Assembly (NCBI RefSeq): GCF_032460525.1
Contig: NZ_CP135963.1
Span: forward strand, 620,001-684,000
Direction: 5' to 3'
Source: Geodermatophilus sp. DSM 44513
GTDB lineage: Bacteria > Actinomycetota > Actinomycetes > Mycobacteriales > Geodermatophilaceae
DNA length: 64,000 nucleotides
A model generated the notes under the pieces. The model ran no database searches. It saw only the letters and a list, made by a program, of their open reading frames with translations, and was not told the origin of the DNA. The position numbers were made by a program, and so were the translations under genes. Positions 17,401-27,178 of the stretch are shown piece after piece (positions within the stretch are counted from its first letter, which is position 1; each line of letters starts with the position of its first letter).

Positions 17401-18390
17401 ATGGGCACCGTGCGTGGCGACGGGGACGACGGCGGACCGGTGTCCCCGGCGCTGCGGGTCGTGGGCCTGGCCGCCGGGTGCGTCCTGACCGCCGGTGCCA
17501 CGGCGGGCGTCCTGCTCACCGACGACCCGCAGCTGCTCCGGCTGGCCGTCCTCGCCGCGGCCTGGGCGTTCGTGGTCGCGGCACTGCTCGCCGCCCGCCG
17601 GGCCGCGCCCGACGGGCCGGGCGCCACCGAGCTCACGCGGCTCGCGGAGCTCCAGCGGGCGGCCGCCGAGCGGGAGGCCGCGGTGACCGAGCAGCTCCGG
17701 CACGAGGTCGCGGCCCGGCAGGCGGACGACGTGCGGCGGCCCGCGGAGGAGCCGCTGCGGGCCGAGGTCGCGGCGCTGCGCGCCCAGCTGTCCGCGCTGG
17801 GGGGCGAGCTGGCCCACGTCGCGGAGCTGCGGCGGGAGGTCGCCCGGCTGGTCGAGCTGCGCGGCGAGGTGGCCGAGGTCGCCGGCCTGCGCGGACACCT
17901 CGCCGAGCTCGCCGGCCTGCGGCAGGACCTCGCCGAGCTCGCCGGCTCGCGGCGGGACCTCGCGGAGTTCGCCGGCCTGCGGGAGGACCTCGCCGAGCTG
18001 CGCGCCGACGTCGGCCGGCTGTCCGCCGGGCCGGCGGTCGAGCCGGTGGCGCCGGGCACGCCGTCCCCCCACCCGGGACCGGCCGCCGAGGTGGCCGTCG
18101 GGGCACGTCCGCCGGCTCCGCCACCGCCCCGGCGTCCGCAGCCGGTGCTGCCCCCGGTCGAGGCCCGGCCCCCTCGCCGTCCGCCCCTCCCCGCCGTCCC
18201 CGTGCCGGCCGCGCAGCGCCCGCTCGCCCCGCGGCTGCGACCGCCGGTCCCCGCACCGGCCGCGGCCGTGCCGGCGGCGGCGCCCGGTGACCGCGGCCCG
18301 ACCCCGTCGTCCGGTGCCCGCCGGCGGCGGCGCTACCGGGAGGACGGCGAGAGCGACGACGTCCTCGCCCGGGTGCTCGGCCGGGACTGA
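17401..18390 (+). CDS. Membrane-anchored coiled-coil protein, DUF6779-like (Rv3604c position)
   Basis: 329 residues. Two hydrophobic helices near 18-38 and 45-65 are followed by a long alpha-helical, probably coiled-coil region (about 78-205) and a Pro/Ala/Arg-rich disordered tail ending in a short conserved stretch (RRRRYREDGESDDVLARVLGRD). Inside the helix four 10-residue units (AGLRGHLAEL, AGLRQDLAEL, AGSRRDLAEF, AGLREDLAEL) are encoded by 30-base tandem repeats at 17881-18000. Function unknown. Its place near the DUF3180 and DUF2520 genes matches mycobacterial Rv3604c; the DUF number is from memory and should be confirmed. Confidence 0.75.
   Translation: MGTVRGDGDDGGPVSPALRVVGLAAGCVLTAGATAGVLLTDDPQLLRLAVLAAAWAFVVAALLAARRAAPDGPGATELTRLAELQRAAAEREAAVTEQLRHEVAARQADDVRRPAEEPLRAEVAALRAQLSALGGELAHVAELRREVARLVELRGEVAEVAGLRGHLAELAGLRQDLAELAGSRRDLAEFAGLREDLAELRADVGRLSAGPAVEPVAPGTPSPHPGPAAEVAVGARPPAPPPPRRPQPVLPPVEARPPRRPPLPAVPVPAAQRPLAPRLRPPVPAPAAAVPAAAPGDRGPTPSSGARRRRRYREDGESDDVLARVLGRD
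17881..18000 (+). repeat. Four in-frame 30-base tandem repeats
   Basis: Units start GCCGGCCTGC or GCCGGCTCGC and end GCCGAGCT or GCGGAGTT, exactly 30 bases apart at 17881, 17911, 17941 and 17971. They encode 10-residue coiled-coil units, so slippage would lengthen or shorten the rod without a frameshift. Confidence 0.85.
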
Positions 18391-18400
18391 GCACGGGCCC

Positions 18401-19153
18401 TCAGGCGGGGCCGCGGGAGAGCGCACCCCCGTCGAGCACCAGCGTCTGGCCGGTGACCCAGCCCGCGCCGTCGCCGAGCAGGTAGGCCGCGGCCTCGCCG
18501 ACGTCCTCGGGCTCGCCGAGCCGGCCCACCGGGTACTGCGCCGCGGCCTCGGCCTCCCGGCCCTCGTACAGCGCCCCGGCGAAGCGGGTCCGCACCACGG
18601 CCGGGGCGACCGCGTTGACCCGCACCCGCGGCGCCAGCTCCACGGCCAACTGGGTGACCAGGTTGACCAGGGCAGCCTTGCTCACCCCGTAGCCGCCGAT
18701 CATCGGCGAGGCCTTGAGTGCGGCCACCGAGGCGACGAGCAGCACCGATCCGCCGTGCTCGGCCATCCAGGCGCGCCAGGCCTCCTGCACCAGGCCCAGC
18801 GTGCCGACGACGTTGGTGTCGAGGATCTTGCGGAAGGCACCGAGGTCCAGGTCGACCAGCGGACCGTGCACCGGGTTGATGCCGACGTTGCCGACGAGCA
18901 CGTCCAGGCTGCCGAAGGAGTCCACGGCGGTGCGCACCGCCTCCGCGCGGTGCGCGGCGTCCCCCGCGTTGCCGGCGACCCCCACGGCCACCCCCGGTCC
19001 GCCGAGCGCGGTCACCGCCTCGGCTAGCGCGTCGGGCCTGCGGCCGGTGACGACGACGCGGGCGCCGCGCGCCACCAGGCCGTGCGCGATGGCCAGGCCG
19101 ATGCCCCGGCTCGCGCCGGTGACCAGCGCCGTCCGTCCCTCGAAACCGCCCAC
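18401..19153 (-). CDS. SDR family oxidoreductase
   Basis: 250 residues, classical short-chain dehydrogenase/reductase. Cofactor motif TGASRGIG (about 12-19), adenine-site VVVTGRR (NADP preference suggested by the arginines), NVGIN in place of NNAG, catalytic Ser in VASVAAL, and YGVSK for Tyr/Lys; C-terminal RLGEPEDVGEAAAYLLGDGAGWVTGQTLVLDGG is typical of 3-ketoacyl-ACP reductase-like members. Substrate unknown. GTG at 19153 has GGAGG upstream, and a TACGGT -10-like hexamer lies at 19191-19196 on the minus strand. Converges on the coiled-coil gene with a 10-base gap. Confidence 0.88.
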   Translation of the reverse strand: MGGFEGRTALVTGASRGIGLAIAHGLVARGARVVVTGRRPDALAEAVTALGGPGVAVGVAGNAGDAAHRAEAVRTAVDSFGSLDVLVGNVGINPVHGPLVDLDLGAFRKILDTNVVGTLGLVQEAWRAWMAEHGGSVLLVASVAALKASPMIGGYGVSKAALVNLVTQLAVELAPRVRVNAVAPAVVRTRFAGALYEGREAEAAAQYPVGRLGEPEDVGEAAAYLLGDGAGWVTGQTLVLDGGALSRGPA

Positions 19154-19316
19154 CGGTGTCCTCCCGCCGTCCGTGTCGCTGCCGCCGGCCACCGTAGGTC
19201 CGGGCAGGGTGAGCCAGCCCACAGGGGGAGGCGTTGCACGCGTCCCGAACCGGACACACACTCGCCTTCGGCGCGCCACCCGCGTGACACCTCCGGTCGC
19301 AGCGGGGCGCGCGCCG

Positions 19317-19348
19317 GCACCACCGCACCACCGCAGCACCGCACCACC
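19317..19348. repeat. Short 8-base tandem repeat (GCACCACC-like, four units)
   Basis: GCACCACC, GCACCACC, GCAGCACC, GCACCACC in the 268-base gap between the divergent SDR and DUF2520 genes. No clear regulatory role; may simply be slippage. Confidence 0.5.
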
Positions 19349-19421
19349 CGACGGGCTCCAACGGCGGAGCCCGCGACCGCGAGTCCGGTACCCGTGAGGG
19401 ACTGGAACGAGAGGTGTACCG

Positions 19422-20366
19422 ATGCCTGCTGCCCGCAGGACGCCCCGCGCGGCCGGGTTGCCCCCCGCTGCGGCCGCCCCCGCCCGCCTCCGCGTCGGCA
19501 TCGTCGGTGCCGGGCGCGTCGGCGCCGTCCTCGGCGCCGCCCTCGCCGCCGCCGGCCACGACGTGGTCGCCGCCGCCGGCCTGTCCGCCGCCTCCTCCCT
19601 GCGCGCCGCCCGGCTGCTGCCCGGCGTCCCGCTGCTGCCCACCGACCAGGTCGTCGCCGCCGCGGACCTGGTCGTCCTCGCCGTCCCTGACGACAGCCTG
19701 CCCGGCCTGGTCTCCGGCCTGGCGGAGACCGGCGTGTGGCGGGCCGGTCAGCTGGCCTTCCACACCTCCGGGGCGCACGGCCTGGCCGTCCTGGACCCGG
19801 CCGCACGGGCCGGCGTCCTGCCCCTGGCCCTGCACCCGGCGATGAGCTTCACCGGCGCGCCCGAGGACGCCGACCGGCTCGCCGGCGCGCCCTTCGGCGT
19901 CACCAGCGCACCGGAGCACCGGCCGGTGGCCGAGACCCTGGTCCTGGAGATGGGCGGCGAGCCGTTCTCCGTCGCCGAGGCCGACCGCGGGCTCTACCAC
20001 GCCGCGCTGGTGACCGGCGCCAACCACCTGGTCACGCTGGTCGCCGAGGCCGCGGACCTGCTGCGCACCGCGGGCGTCGCCGACCCCGGCCGGGTGCTCG
20101 CCCCGCTGCTCACCGCGGCCCTGGACAACGGGCTGCGCCGCGGCGACCGGGCGCTCACCGGCCCGGTCAGCCGCGGCGACGTGGGCACCGTGCGCCACCA
20201 CCTGGACACCCTCGCCGACCGGGCGCCGGACGCCGTCGCCGCCTACGTGGCGCTGGCCCGGCGGACCACCGAGCGGGCGCTGGCCAGCGGCCGGCTCAAG
20301 CGGCACGAGGGCGCGCCCCTGGTCGACCTGCTCGCGGCGGCCGGTGACCCGGCCGGCTCCCGGTGA
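19422..20366 (+). CDS. Rossmann-like and DUF2520 domain protein
   Basis: 314 residues. N-terminal NAD(P)-type Rossmann fold ([21 protein letters not shown], about 25-45) with [11 protein letters not shown] after strand 4, and a helical DUF2520 C-terminal domain ([20 protein letters not shown], about 190-209), a layout resembling NADP oxidoreductases of the ketopantoate reductase type. Enzymatic role unproven, but it is consistently next to panC in actinobacteria (Rv3603c), which suggests a link to pantothenate supply. ATG at 19422 has GAGAGG upstream. Overlaps panC by 4 bases. Confidence 0.87.
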   Translation: MPAARRTPRAAGLPPAAAAPARLRVGIVGAGRVGAVLGAALAAAGHDVVAAAGLSAASSLRAARLLPGVPLLPTDQVVAAADLVVLAVPDDSLPGLVSGLAETGVWRAGQLAFHTSGAHGLAVLDPAARAGVLPLALHPAMSFTGAPEDADRLAGAPFGVTSAPEHRPVAETLVLEMGGEPFSVAEADRGLYHAALVTGANHLVTLVAEAADLLRTAGVADPGRVLAPLLTAALDNGLRRGDRALTGPVSRGDVGTVRHHLDTLADRAPDAVAAYVALARRTTERALASGRLKRHEGAPLVDLLAAAGDPAGSR

Positions 20367-21211
20367 GCAGCCGGCCGGTGGTCGCCGAGACCGCCGCCGG
20401 GCTGCGCGAGCTGGTCGCGGAGCTGCCCGGCCCGGTCGCGCTGGTGCCCACGATGGGCGCCCTGCACGCGGGGCACCGCGCGCTGGTCCGCGCCGCGCGG
20501 GAGCGGGCCGGCAGCGTCGTCGTGTCGGTGTTCGTCAACCCGACGCAGTTCGGCCCCGGCGAGGACTTCGACCGCTACCCGCGCACCTGGGACGCCGACC
20601 TGGCCGCGCTGGCCACCGAGGGCGTCGAGGTGGTCTTCCACCCGGCGGTCGAGGAGGTCTACCCGCCGGGCGCGGCCGGCGTGACCGTGCACCCCGGCCC
20701 GCTGGGCGACGTGCTGGAGGGCGCCGTCCGCCCCGGGCACTTCGCCGGCGTGCTGACCGTCGTCGCGACGCTGTTCGGCCTGGTCCGCCCGGACGTCGCG
20801 CTGTTCGGCGAGAAGGACTACCAGCAGCTCACGCTCATCCGGGCCATGGCCCGCGAGCTGGCCCTCGGCGTGGCGGTCGTCGGCGTGCCGACGGTCCGGG
20901 AGGACGACGGCATGGCGCTGTCCTCCCGCAACCGCTACCTCTCCCCGGAGCAGCGGGCCACCGCGGCCACCCTGTCCCGCGCGCTGCGCGCCGGCGCGGA
21001 CGCCGGCCCGCGGGGTGCCGACGCCGTGCTCGCCGCGGCACGCGCGGAGCTGGCCACCGCCCCCGGGCTGACCCTCGACTACCTCGAGCTCACCGGGCCC
21101 GGCCTCGGCCCGCCGCCGGCCGCCGGCCCGGCCCGCCTGCTGCTGGCCGCCCGCGCCGGCAGCACCCGACTCATCGACAACACCGAGATCCAGCTGGGAG
21201 ACCCGCGATGA
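20363..21211 (+). CDS. panC: Pantoate-beta-alanine ligase
   Basis: 282 residues. Makes pantothenate from pantoate, beta-alanine and ATP. Signatures: [20 protein letters not shown] with the HxGH nucleotide motif, [35 protein letters not shown] and [19 protein letters not shown] (KMSKS equivalent). GTG at 20363 overlaps the upstream stop and the 3' end overlaps panD, so both pantothenate genes are coupled. No panB is visible in the window. Confidence 0.97.
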   Translation: MSSRPVVAETAAGLRELVAELPGPVALVPTMGALHAGHRALVRAARERAGSVVVSVFVNPTQFGPGEDFDRYPRTWDADLAALATEGVEVVFHPAVEEVYPPGAAGVTVHPGPLGDVLEGAVRPGHFAGVLTVVATLFGLVRPDVALFGEKDYQQLTLIRAMARELALGVAVVGVPTVREDDGMALSSRNRYLSPEQRATAATLSRALRAGADAGPRGADAVLAAARAELATAPGLTLDYLELTGPGLGPPPAAGPARLLLAARAGSTRLIDNTEIQLGDPR

Positions 21212-21633
21212 TGCGCACGATGCTCAAGTCCAAGATCCACCGGGCGACGGTCACCCAGGCCGACCTGCACTACGTCGGCTCGGTGACCGTCGACGAGGAC
21301 CTCCTGGACGCCGCGGACCTCATCCCCGGCGAGCAGGTGGCGATCGTCGACGTGACCAACGGCGCCCGGCTGGAGACCTACGTCATCCCCGGGGAGCGCG
21401 GCAGTGGCGTCATCGGCATCAACGGCGCCGCCGCCCACCTCGTGCACCCCGGCGACCTGGTCATCCTGATCAGCTACGGCGTCATGGACGAGACCGAGGC
21501 GAAGGCCCACCTCCCGCGGGTCGTGCACGTCGACGCCGCCAACCGGGTCGTCGAGCTCGGCGGGGACCCCTCCGCCCCGGTCCCCGGCGCGGCCGGGCAG
21601 GCCCGGAGCCCGCTCGGCGTGCCGGTCCGGTGA
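21208..21633 (+). CDS. panD: Aspartate 1-decarboxylase
   Basis: 141 residues. Supplies beta-alanine to PanC. The self-cleavage site is G24-S25 in [10 protein letters not shown]; the serine becomes the pyruvoyl cofactor after processing. The rest of the barrel ([24 protein letters not shown] split by conserved [12 protein letters not shown]) is intact, and the tail after about 115 is a variable extension seen in actinobacterial forms. Two consecutive ATGs; the first keeps the canonical S25 numbering. Overlaps panC and nadB by 4 bases each. Confidence 0.97.
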   Translation: MMRTMLKSKIHRATVTQADLHYVGSVTVDEDLLDAADLIPGEQVAIVDVTNGARLETYVIPGERGSGVIGINGAAAHLVHPGDLVILISYGVMDETEAKAHLPRVVHVDAANRVVELGGDPSAPVPGAAGQARSPLGVPVR

Positions 21634-23306
21634 CGGCGGTCACGGCCGGGACGGTCACCGGGCTCCCGCGGCGGCTGGCCGCGCCGGCACCCGGCTGGGA
21701 GCTGTCCGCCGACGTCTGCGTCGTCGGCTCCGGCATCGCCGGGCTGTGCGTGGCCCTGCACGCCCGGGCGGCCGGGCTGTCGGTCGCCGTCGTCACCAAG
21801 GTCCGGGTGGACGACGGGTCGACCCGCTGGGCGCAGGGCGGCATCGCCGCCGTCCTCGACCCGGCCGACACCCCCGGGGCGCACGCGCGGGACACCGAGG
21901 TGGCCGGCGTCGGGCTGTGCGAGCCCGACGCCGTCTCGGTGCTCGTGCACGAGGGCCCCGGGCGGCTGCGTCAGCTCATCGACTGGGGCGCCGCCTTCGA
22001 CCGCGACCGCGCCGGGACGCTGCTGCTCACCCGCGAGGGCGGGCACTCCGCGCGGCGGATCGTGCACGCCGGCGGCGACGCCACCGGCTCGGAGGTGCAG
22101 CGCGCCCTCACCGACGCCGTCCGCGCCGACCCCGGCGTCACCCTCGTCGAGCACGCGATGGTCCTCGACCTGCTCACCGACGCCGCCGGCCGCGCCGCCG
22201 GGGTCACCCTGCACGTGCTGGGCGAGGGCAGCGCGGACGGCGTGGGGGCGGTGCGCGCCCGCGCGGTCGTGCTCGCCACCGGGGGCATGGGGCAGGTCTA
22301 CGCCGCCACCACCAACCCGCCGGTCTCCACCGGCGACGGCGTGGCGCTGGGCCTGCGCGCCGGCGCGGTGGCCACCGACCTGGAGTTCGTCCAGTTCCAC
22401 CCCACCGCGCTGTACCTGGGTCCGGGCGCGCGCGGCCAGCAGCCGCTGGTCAGCGAGGCGCTGCGCGGCGAGGGCGCGGTGCTGCGCGACGGGGCGGGGC
22501 AGCGGTTCATGGCCGGGGCGCACCCGCTGGCCGAGCTCGCCCCCCGCGACGTCGTCGCCAAGGCCATCACCCGCGTGCAGCTGCGCGACGGCGTCGACCA
22601 CGTCTGGCTCGACGCGCGCGCGGTGCCCGGCCTGGCGGCGCGCTTCCCGACCATCGTGGCCAGCTGCCGGGCGGCCGGCGTCGACCCGGTCGCCGACCTG
22701 GTGCCGGTCACCCCGGCCGCGCACTACGCCTCCGGTGGGCTGGCCACCGACCTGGTGGGGCGGACGACGGTGCGCGGGCTCTACGCCTGCGGCGAGGTGG
22801 CGTGCACCGGCGTGCACGGGGCCAACCGGCTGGCGTCGAACTCGCTGCTGGAGGGGCTGGTGTTCGCCGCCCGCATCGGCGCGGAGCTCGCCGCCCACCT
22901 CCCGCCGTCCGCGCCCGCGGTGGCCCCGGGGGCCGCGCCGGCCGGGCTGCTCGATCCCGCCGGCCGCCGGGAGGTCACCGAGACCATGTCCGCCCGGGTG
23001 GGTGCGCTGCGCACCGGCAGCGGGCTGGCCGAGGCGACCGGGCGGCTGGCCGCGCTGGCGGCCGGGCTGGACGGACACACCGCACCCGGCGTCGCCGGCT
23101 GGGAGGCCACCGACCTGCTCACCGTCGCGAGCGCCCTGACCACCGCGGCCGCGGCCCGCGAGGAGACCCGCGGCTGCCACTGGCGCGAGGACCACCCCGG
23201 ACCCGCGGAGGACTGGCGGGTGCACCTGGACCTGCGGCTGGACGCCGACGGCGCCGTGCGGGTGACCCGCCGCCCGGTCGGGACGCCGGTGGTGCCGCCG
23301 TGGTGA
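21630..23306 (+). CDS. nadB: L-aspartate oxidase
   Basis: 558 residues. FAD enzyme that oxidises aspartate to iminoaspartate, first step of NAD synthesis. The FAD fold begins [17 protein letters not shown] (about 29-45), followed by [12 protein letters not shown], the succinate-dehydrogenase-like HPTALY and the [24 protein letters not shown] flavin block. The C-terminal helical domain is present ([12 protein letters not shown]). GTG at 21630 overlaps panD and the stop overlaps nadC. The quinolinate synthase gene nadA, the usual partner, is not in the window. Confidence 0.95.
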   Translation: MTAVTAGTVTGLPRRLAAPAPGWELSADVCVVGSGIAGLCVALHARAAGLSVAVVTKVRVDDGSTRWAQGGIAAVLDPADTPGAHARDTEVAGVGLCEPDAVSVLVHEGPGRLRQLIDWGAAFDRDRAGTLLLTREGGHSARRIVHAGGDATGSEVQRALTDAVRADPGVTLVEHAMVLDLLTDAAGRAAGVTLHVLGEGSADGVGAVRARAVVLATGGMGQVYAATTNPPVSTGDGVALGLRAGAVATDLEFVQFHPTALYLGPGARGQQPLVSEALRGEGAVLRDGAGQRFMAGAHPLAELAPRDVVAKAITRVQLRDGVDHVWLDARAVPGLAARFPTIVASCRAAGVDPVADLVPVTPAAHYASGGLATDLVGRTTVRGLYACGEVACTGVHGANRLASNSLLEGLVFAARIGAELAAHLPPSAPAVAPGAAPAGLLDPAGRREVTETMSARVGALRTGSGLAEATGRLAALAAGLDGHTAPGVAGWEATDLLTVASALTTAAAAREETRGCHWREDHPGPAEDWRVHLDLRLDADGAVRVTRRPVGTPVVPPW

Positions 23307-24208
23307 GCGACCCGCGCTCGCTGGAGGGCACCGGGCTGGACGAGGCGTGGGTGACCGAGCTGGTCGAGCGGACCCTGGCCGAGGACCTGACCGGCGGAGC
23401 CCCGCTGCCCGGCGCCCCCGACCTCGCCGTCGCCCACGACGTCACCAGCGCGGCCACCGTGCCGCCCGGGCAGCTGGGCACCGCCGACCTCGTCGCCCGC
23501 GCGGACGGCGTGCTCGCGGGCCTCCCGGTGGCCGCCCGGGTGATCACCCGGTTGGCCCCCGGAGCCGCCCTGACCGCCGGGGCCGCCGACGGCGACCGGG
23601 TCACCCGCGGCGACGTGCTGCTCACCGTGCGCGGGCCGGTGCGGGCGCTGCTGGCCGCCGAGCGCAGCGCGCTGAACGTCGCCAGCCGGGCCAGCGGCAT
23701 CGCCACGCTCACCCGCCGGTGGGTCGACGCGGTCGCCGGTACCGGCGCGGTCGTCCTGGACACCCGCAAGACCACCCCGGGCCTGCGTCCGCTGGAGAAG
23801 TACGCCGTCCGGTGCGGCGGCGGGTCCAACAAGCGCATGGGCCTCTACGACGTCGCCATGGTCAAGGACAACCACGTGGCCGCCGCCGGCTCGGTGGCCG
23901 CGGCCGTCGCCGCGGTGCGCGAGCGGGCGCCGCGGGTGACGGTGCAGGTCGAGGTGGACCTGCCCGAGCAGGCGGTCGAGGCCGTCGAGGCCGGCGCGGA
24001 CTTCCTGCTCTGCGACAACATGCCGCCCGACGTCCTGCGCGAGGTGGTGGCCCTGGTCGCCGGCCGCGCGGAGCTGGAGGCGACCGGTGGGCTGACCCTC
24101 GAGGTGGCCCGCGCGGTGGCCGAGACCGGCGTGGACTACCTGTCGGTCGGGGGGCTCACGCACTCCGCGCCGATCCTCGACCTCGCCCTCGACCTGCGGG
24201 CGGAGTGA
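23303..24208 (+). CDS. nadC: Nicotinate-nucleotide pyrophosphorylase (carboxylating)
   Basis: 301 residues. Converts quinolinate and PRPP to nicotinate mononucleotide. Recognised by ERSALNVASRASGIATLTRR, LDTRKTTPGLRPLEKYAVRCGGG, the MGLYDVAMVKDNH block and EVDLPEQAVEAVEAGADFLLCDNM. Two adjacent GTG codons (23300 and 23303) could start; the second gives the 4-base overlap pattern. Stop lies within a short hairpin that starts the leader of coaX. Confidence 0.96.
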   Translation: MSDPRSLEGTGLDEAWVTELVERTLAEDLTGGAPLPGAPDLAVAHDVTSAATVPPGQLGTADLVARADGVLAGLPVAARVITRLAPGAALTAGAADGDRVTRGDVLLTVRGPVRALLAAERSALNVASRASGIATLTRRWVDAVAGTGAVVLDTRKTTPGLRPLEKYAVRCGGGSNKRMGLYDVAMVKDNHVAAAGSVAAAVAAVRERAPRVTVQVEVDLPEQAVEAVEAGADFLLCDNMPPDVLREVVALVAGRAELEATGGLTLEVARAVAETGVDYLSVGGLTHSAPILDLALDLRAE

Positions 24209-24285
24209 GCGAGCTTGCGAGCTCACCATGGGCGCAGGGGCGCGGCGAAGCCGTCGACGAGCGCCAGCGAGGAGGTGGTGTAGCC
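24206..24285 (+). promoter_or_regulatory. coaX leader with hairpin and repeated SD-bearing word
   Basis: A hairpin GTGAGC/GCTCAC with a GAGCTTGCGA loop covers the nadC stop. The segment 24256-24276 (GACGAGCGCCA then GCGAGGAGGT) repeats the leader in front of the DUF3180 gene and ends in a strong SD sequence 9 bases before the coaX start. The loop resembles the inner loop of the stop-abutting repeats (GAGCTCGCGA). Confidence 0.5.
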
Positions 24286-25071
24286 GTGCTGCTCACCGTC
24301 GACGTCGGCAACAGCCAGACCGTGCTGGCCACCTTCGACGGCGCGCGGCGGGTGGGCAGCTGGCGGGTGACGACGGCGGCCCGCGCCACCTCCGACGAGC
24401 TGCGGATGGTCTGGCGCGGGCTGCTGCGCGGCACCGAGGTCACCGGGGTGGCGGCCTGCTCCACGGTGCCCGCGCTGCTGCCGGCGCTGCGCGCGCTGCT
24501 GGACTCCCTGGAGGTGCCGGTCGTCCTCATCGGCCCCGGCGTCCGGACCGGCGTCCCGCTGCACGTGGACAACCCGCGCGAGGTCGGCGCCGACCGGGTG
24601 GTCACCGCCCTGGCCGCGCACGAGCTGTTCGGCCGCGCCCCCGACGGCCGCGGGCGACCGGTCGTGGTGGTCGACTTCGGCACGTCGACCAACGTGGACG
24701 CGGTCGGCCCCGACGGGCAGTTCCTCGGCGGGGCGCTGGCACCCGGGGTGGAGGTGAGCCTGGAGGCGCTGGCCACCCGGGCGGCGCAGCTGCGCTCGGT
24801 GGAGCTCACCGTGCCGCCGCAGGCCATCGGGAAGAACACCGTCGCGGCCCTGCAGTCCGGCCTGGTGCTCGGCTTCGCCGGGCTGGTCGACGGGCTGGTC
24901 GCCCGGATCGCCGCCGAGCTGGCCGGGCAGTTCGGCACCACCCCGGTGGTCGTGGCCACCGGGGGCCTGGCCCCGCTCGTCGCCGACAGCTGCCGGTCGA
25001 TCGGCGCGCGGGAGCCCGACCTCACCGTGCACGGGCTGCGGCTGGCCTTCGAACGGCACCAGGGACGCTGA
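24286..25071 (+). CDS. coaX: Type III pantothenate kinase
   Basis: 261 residues. Phosphorylates pantothenate, committing it to CoA. ASKHA-fold phosphate motif DVGNSQT at 6-12, the [11 protein letters not shown] block (about 97-107), [11 protein letters not shown] (adenosine/cation site) and [15 protein letters not shown] are present. GTG at 24286 starts the family N-terminus LLTVDVGN. Its position after panC-panD places two successive pathway stages in one transcriptional direction. Confidence 0.96.
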   Translation: MLLTVDVGNSQTVLATFDGARRVGSWRVTTAARATSDELRMVWRGLLRGTEVTGVAACSTVPALLPALRALLDSLEVPVVLIGPGVRTGVPLHVDNPREVGADRVVTALAAHELFGRAPDGRGRPVVVVDFGTSTNVDAVGPDGQFLGGALAPGVEVSLEALATRAAQLRSVELTVPPQAIGKNTVAALQSGLVLGFAGLVDGLVARIAAELAGQFGTTPVVVATGGLAPLVADSCRSIGAREPDLTVHGLRLAFERHQGR

Positions 25072-25082
25072 CCGCCTCCCCG

Positions 25083-25088
25083 TAGGCT
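25083..25088 (+). promoter_or_regulatory. -10 element TAGGCT, leaderless lysS
   Basis: TAGGCT ends 8 bases before the lysS GTG with no SD sequence between, the geometry of a leaderless transcript. The same pattern is seen before seven other GTG-start genes in this window. Confidence 0.55.
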
Positions 25089-25096
25089 CGCTGCCC

Positions 25097-26602
25097 GTGA
25101 GTGAGCAACCCCCGGGTCCGCCCGACGACGAACTCCCCGAACAGCTGCGGGTGCGCCGGGCGAAGCTGGACCGGATGCGCGAGGCCGGCATCGACCCCTA
25201 CCCGGTCGCCGTGCCGCGCACGACCACGCTGGCCGCGGTGCGAGAACGGCACCCCGACCTGGAGCCGGACACCACGACCGGTGAGCGGGCCGGCGTCACC
25301 GGCCGGGTCATCTTCGTGCGCAACACCGGCAAGCTGTGCTTCGCGACGCTGCGGGAGGGCGACGCCGAGCTGCAGGTCATGCTCTCCCTCGACCGCGTCG
25401 GCGCCGACGCCCTCGGCGCGTGGAAGTCCGACGTCGACCTCGGCGACCACGTCTTCGTCGAGGGCGAGGTCGGGACGTCCCGCCGCGGGGAGCTGTCGGT
25501 CTTCGCCGACTCCTGGCAGATGGCCGCCAAGGCGCTGCGGCCCCTGCCCGTGGCGCACAAGCCGATGAGCGAGGAACTGCGGGTGCGGCGCCGCTACGTC
25601 GACCTCATCGTGCGCGACGAGGCCCGGCGCACCGTGCGCCAGCGCGCGACCGTCGTGTCCACGCTGCGGTCCTCGATGGCCGCGCGCGGTTTCCTCGAGG
25701 TCGAGACACCGATGTTGCAGACGGTGCACGGCGGTGCCGCGGCGCGGCCGTTCCGCACGCACATGAACGCGTTCGACCTCGACCTGTACCTGCGCATCGC
25801 GCCGGAGCTGTTCCTGAAGCGCTGCATCGTCGGCGGCCTGGAACGGGTCTTCGAGATCAACCGGAACTTCCGCAACGAGGGAGCCGACAGCACGCACTCA
25901 CCGGAGTTCGCGATGCTGGAGGCCTACCAGGCCCACGCCGACTACCAGGTGATGGCCACCCTCACCCGGGAGCTGACACAGGAGTGCTGCGCCGCGGTGT
26001 TCGGCGACCACGTGGCGCGGCACAACGACGGCACCGAGATCGACCTGTCGGGGGAGTGGCGGCAGGTGCCGCTGTACGCCGCGGTCTCCGACGCCGTCGG
26101 CGAGGAGGTCACCCCGCAGACGCCGGTGGCCGACCTGCGGGCGCTCGCCGAGCGGCACGACGTGGGCGTGGACCCGGCCTGGCTGCCGGGCAAGGTGGTC
26201 GAGGAGCTGTTCGAGGCGCTGGTGCAGGACACGCTGCAGGAGCCGACCTTCGTCGTCGACTACCCCCTGGACACCTCCCCGCTGACCCGGGCGCACCGGT
26301 CGCAGCCCGGGCTGGCCGAGAAGTGGGACCTCTACATCGCCGGGGTGGAGCGGGCCACGGCCTACTCCGAGCTGGTCGACCCGGTGGCGCAGCGCGAGCG
26401 CCTGGTCGCGCAGTCCCGCCTGGCCGCCCAGGGCGACCCGGAGGCGATGGCCTTCGACGAGGACTTCCTCGAGGCACTGGAGTACGGCATGCCGCCCACC
26501 GGTGGCGTGGGGATGGGCATGGACCGGCTGATGATGACGCTCACCGGGTCGGGCATCCGCGAGACCATCTTGTTCCCACTGGTGCGGCCGCTGTCCAGCT
26601 GA
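25097..26602 (+). CDS. lysS: Lysyl-tRNA synthetase, class II
   Basis: 501 residues. OB-fold anticodon-binding domain at about 60-160 ([23 protein letters not shown]), then the class II core: motif 1 region [19 protein letters not shown], motif 2 [20 protein letters not shown] and motif 3 [15 protein letters not shown]. Charges tRNA-Lys in the cytoplasm. Length and ends match the single-domain bacterial enzyme, not the fused mprF-type LysX. Followed by a relatively A+T-rich gap before lsr2. Confidence 0.97.
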   Translation: MSEQPPGPPDDELPEQLRVRRAKLDRMREAGIDPYPVAVPRTTTLAAVRERHPDLEPDTTTGERAGVTGRVIFVRNTGKLCFATLREGDAELQVMLSLDRVGADALGAWKSDVDLGDHVFVEGEVGTSRRGELSVFADSWQMAAKALRPLPVAHKPMSEELRVRRRYVDLIVRDEARRTVRQRATVVSTLRSSMAARGFLEVETPMLQTVHGGAAARPFRTHMNAFDLDLYLRIAPELFLKRCIVGGLERVFEINRNFRNEGADSTHSPEFAMLEAYQAHADYQVMATLTRELTQECCAAVFGDHVARHNDGTEIDLSGEWRQVPLYAAVSDAVGEEVTPQTPVADLRALAERHDVGVDPAWLPGKVVEELFEALVQDTLQEPTFVVDYPLDTSPLTRAHRSQPGLAEKWDLYIAGVERATAYSELVDPVAQRERLVAQSRLAAQGDPEAMAFDEDFLEALEYGMPPTGGVGMGMDRLMMTLTGSGIRETILFPLVRPLSS

Positions 26603-26750
26603 ACGCCGCGGTGCCCTTTCTCACTCAATTGTGCGTGATGCGTCCATCCTTTCCGCGAATGGTCTATGGTCGTTCTCGACAGTGAGTTCAACCCGGTTCG
26701 GTCCGATTCGGGCCCGGATCGCGCGAGCAGTGTGGGAGCGGATCAGACGA

Positions 26751-27104
26751 ATGGCACGCAAGGTGCAGGTCATCCTCAGTGACGACCTCGACGAGAACGT
26801 GCCCGCGGACGAGACGGTGAGTTTCTCGCTCGACGGCACCAGCTACGAGATCGACCTCTCGGAGAAGAACGCGCAGGAACTGCGGGACACGTTCTCCCGT
26901 TACGTGCAGGCCGCCCGCAAGGTCGGTCGCGGCGGCGGCCGGGCCTCCGGTGGCGGTCGCTCCCGGGCCACCGGCGGCGGCGGGCGCATGGACCGTGAGC
27001 AGGCCGGCGCCATCCGTGACTGGGCGCGCAAGAACGGCCACGCGGTCAGCGACCGCGGACGCATCCCGAGCAGCGTCGTCGAGGCCTACGAGGCCGCCCA
27101 CTAG
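26751..27104 (+). CDS. lsr2: Nucleoid-associated protein Lsr2
   Basis: 117 residues. Actinobacterial H-NS-like silencer that bridges A+T-rich and foreign DNA. The N-terminal dimerisation domain begins [15 protein letters not shown], and the C-terminal DNA-binding domain ends [26 protein letters not shown], in which the RGR AT-hook-like loop inserts in the minor groove. The linker (about 62-80) is Gly/Arg-rich. The upstream 148 bases are visibly less G+C-rich than their surroundings, with TATGGT at 26664-26669 as a possible -10. Followed at once by repeat copy 3. Confidence 0.96.
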   Translation: MARKVQVILSDDLDENVPADETVSFSLDGTSYEIDLSEKNAQELRDTFSRYVQAARKVGRGGGRASGGGRSRATGGGGRMDREQAGAIRDWARKNGHAVSDRGRIPSSVVEAYEAAH

Positions 27105-27178
27105 ACGAAGGACCCCCTCGCCCCCCGCCACTCGCAGGCTCGCGGCGGGACCCTGCAGCGGGGCCGTTCCAGCACGTC
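27105..27178 (+). repeat. Stop-abutting palindromic repeat, copy 3
   Basis: Begins right after the lsr2 TAG (ACGAAGGACCCCCTCGCC) and ends GGGGCCGTTCCAGCACGTC. Inner stem CCCGCC/GGCGGG around an ACTCGCAGGCTCGC loop. The most complete copy, showing both ends of the unit. Confidence 0.8.

Noticed and set aside
23347-24285. Extended N-terminus of coaX overlapping nadC
   Set aside because: Arg/Pro/Gly-rich shadow of nadC; the ASKHA phosphate motif requires the start at 24286.
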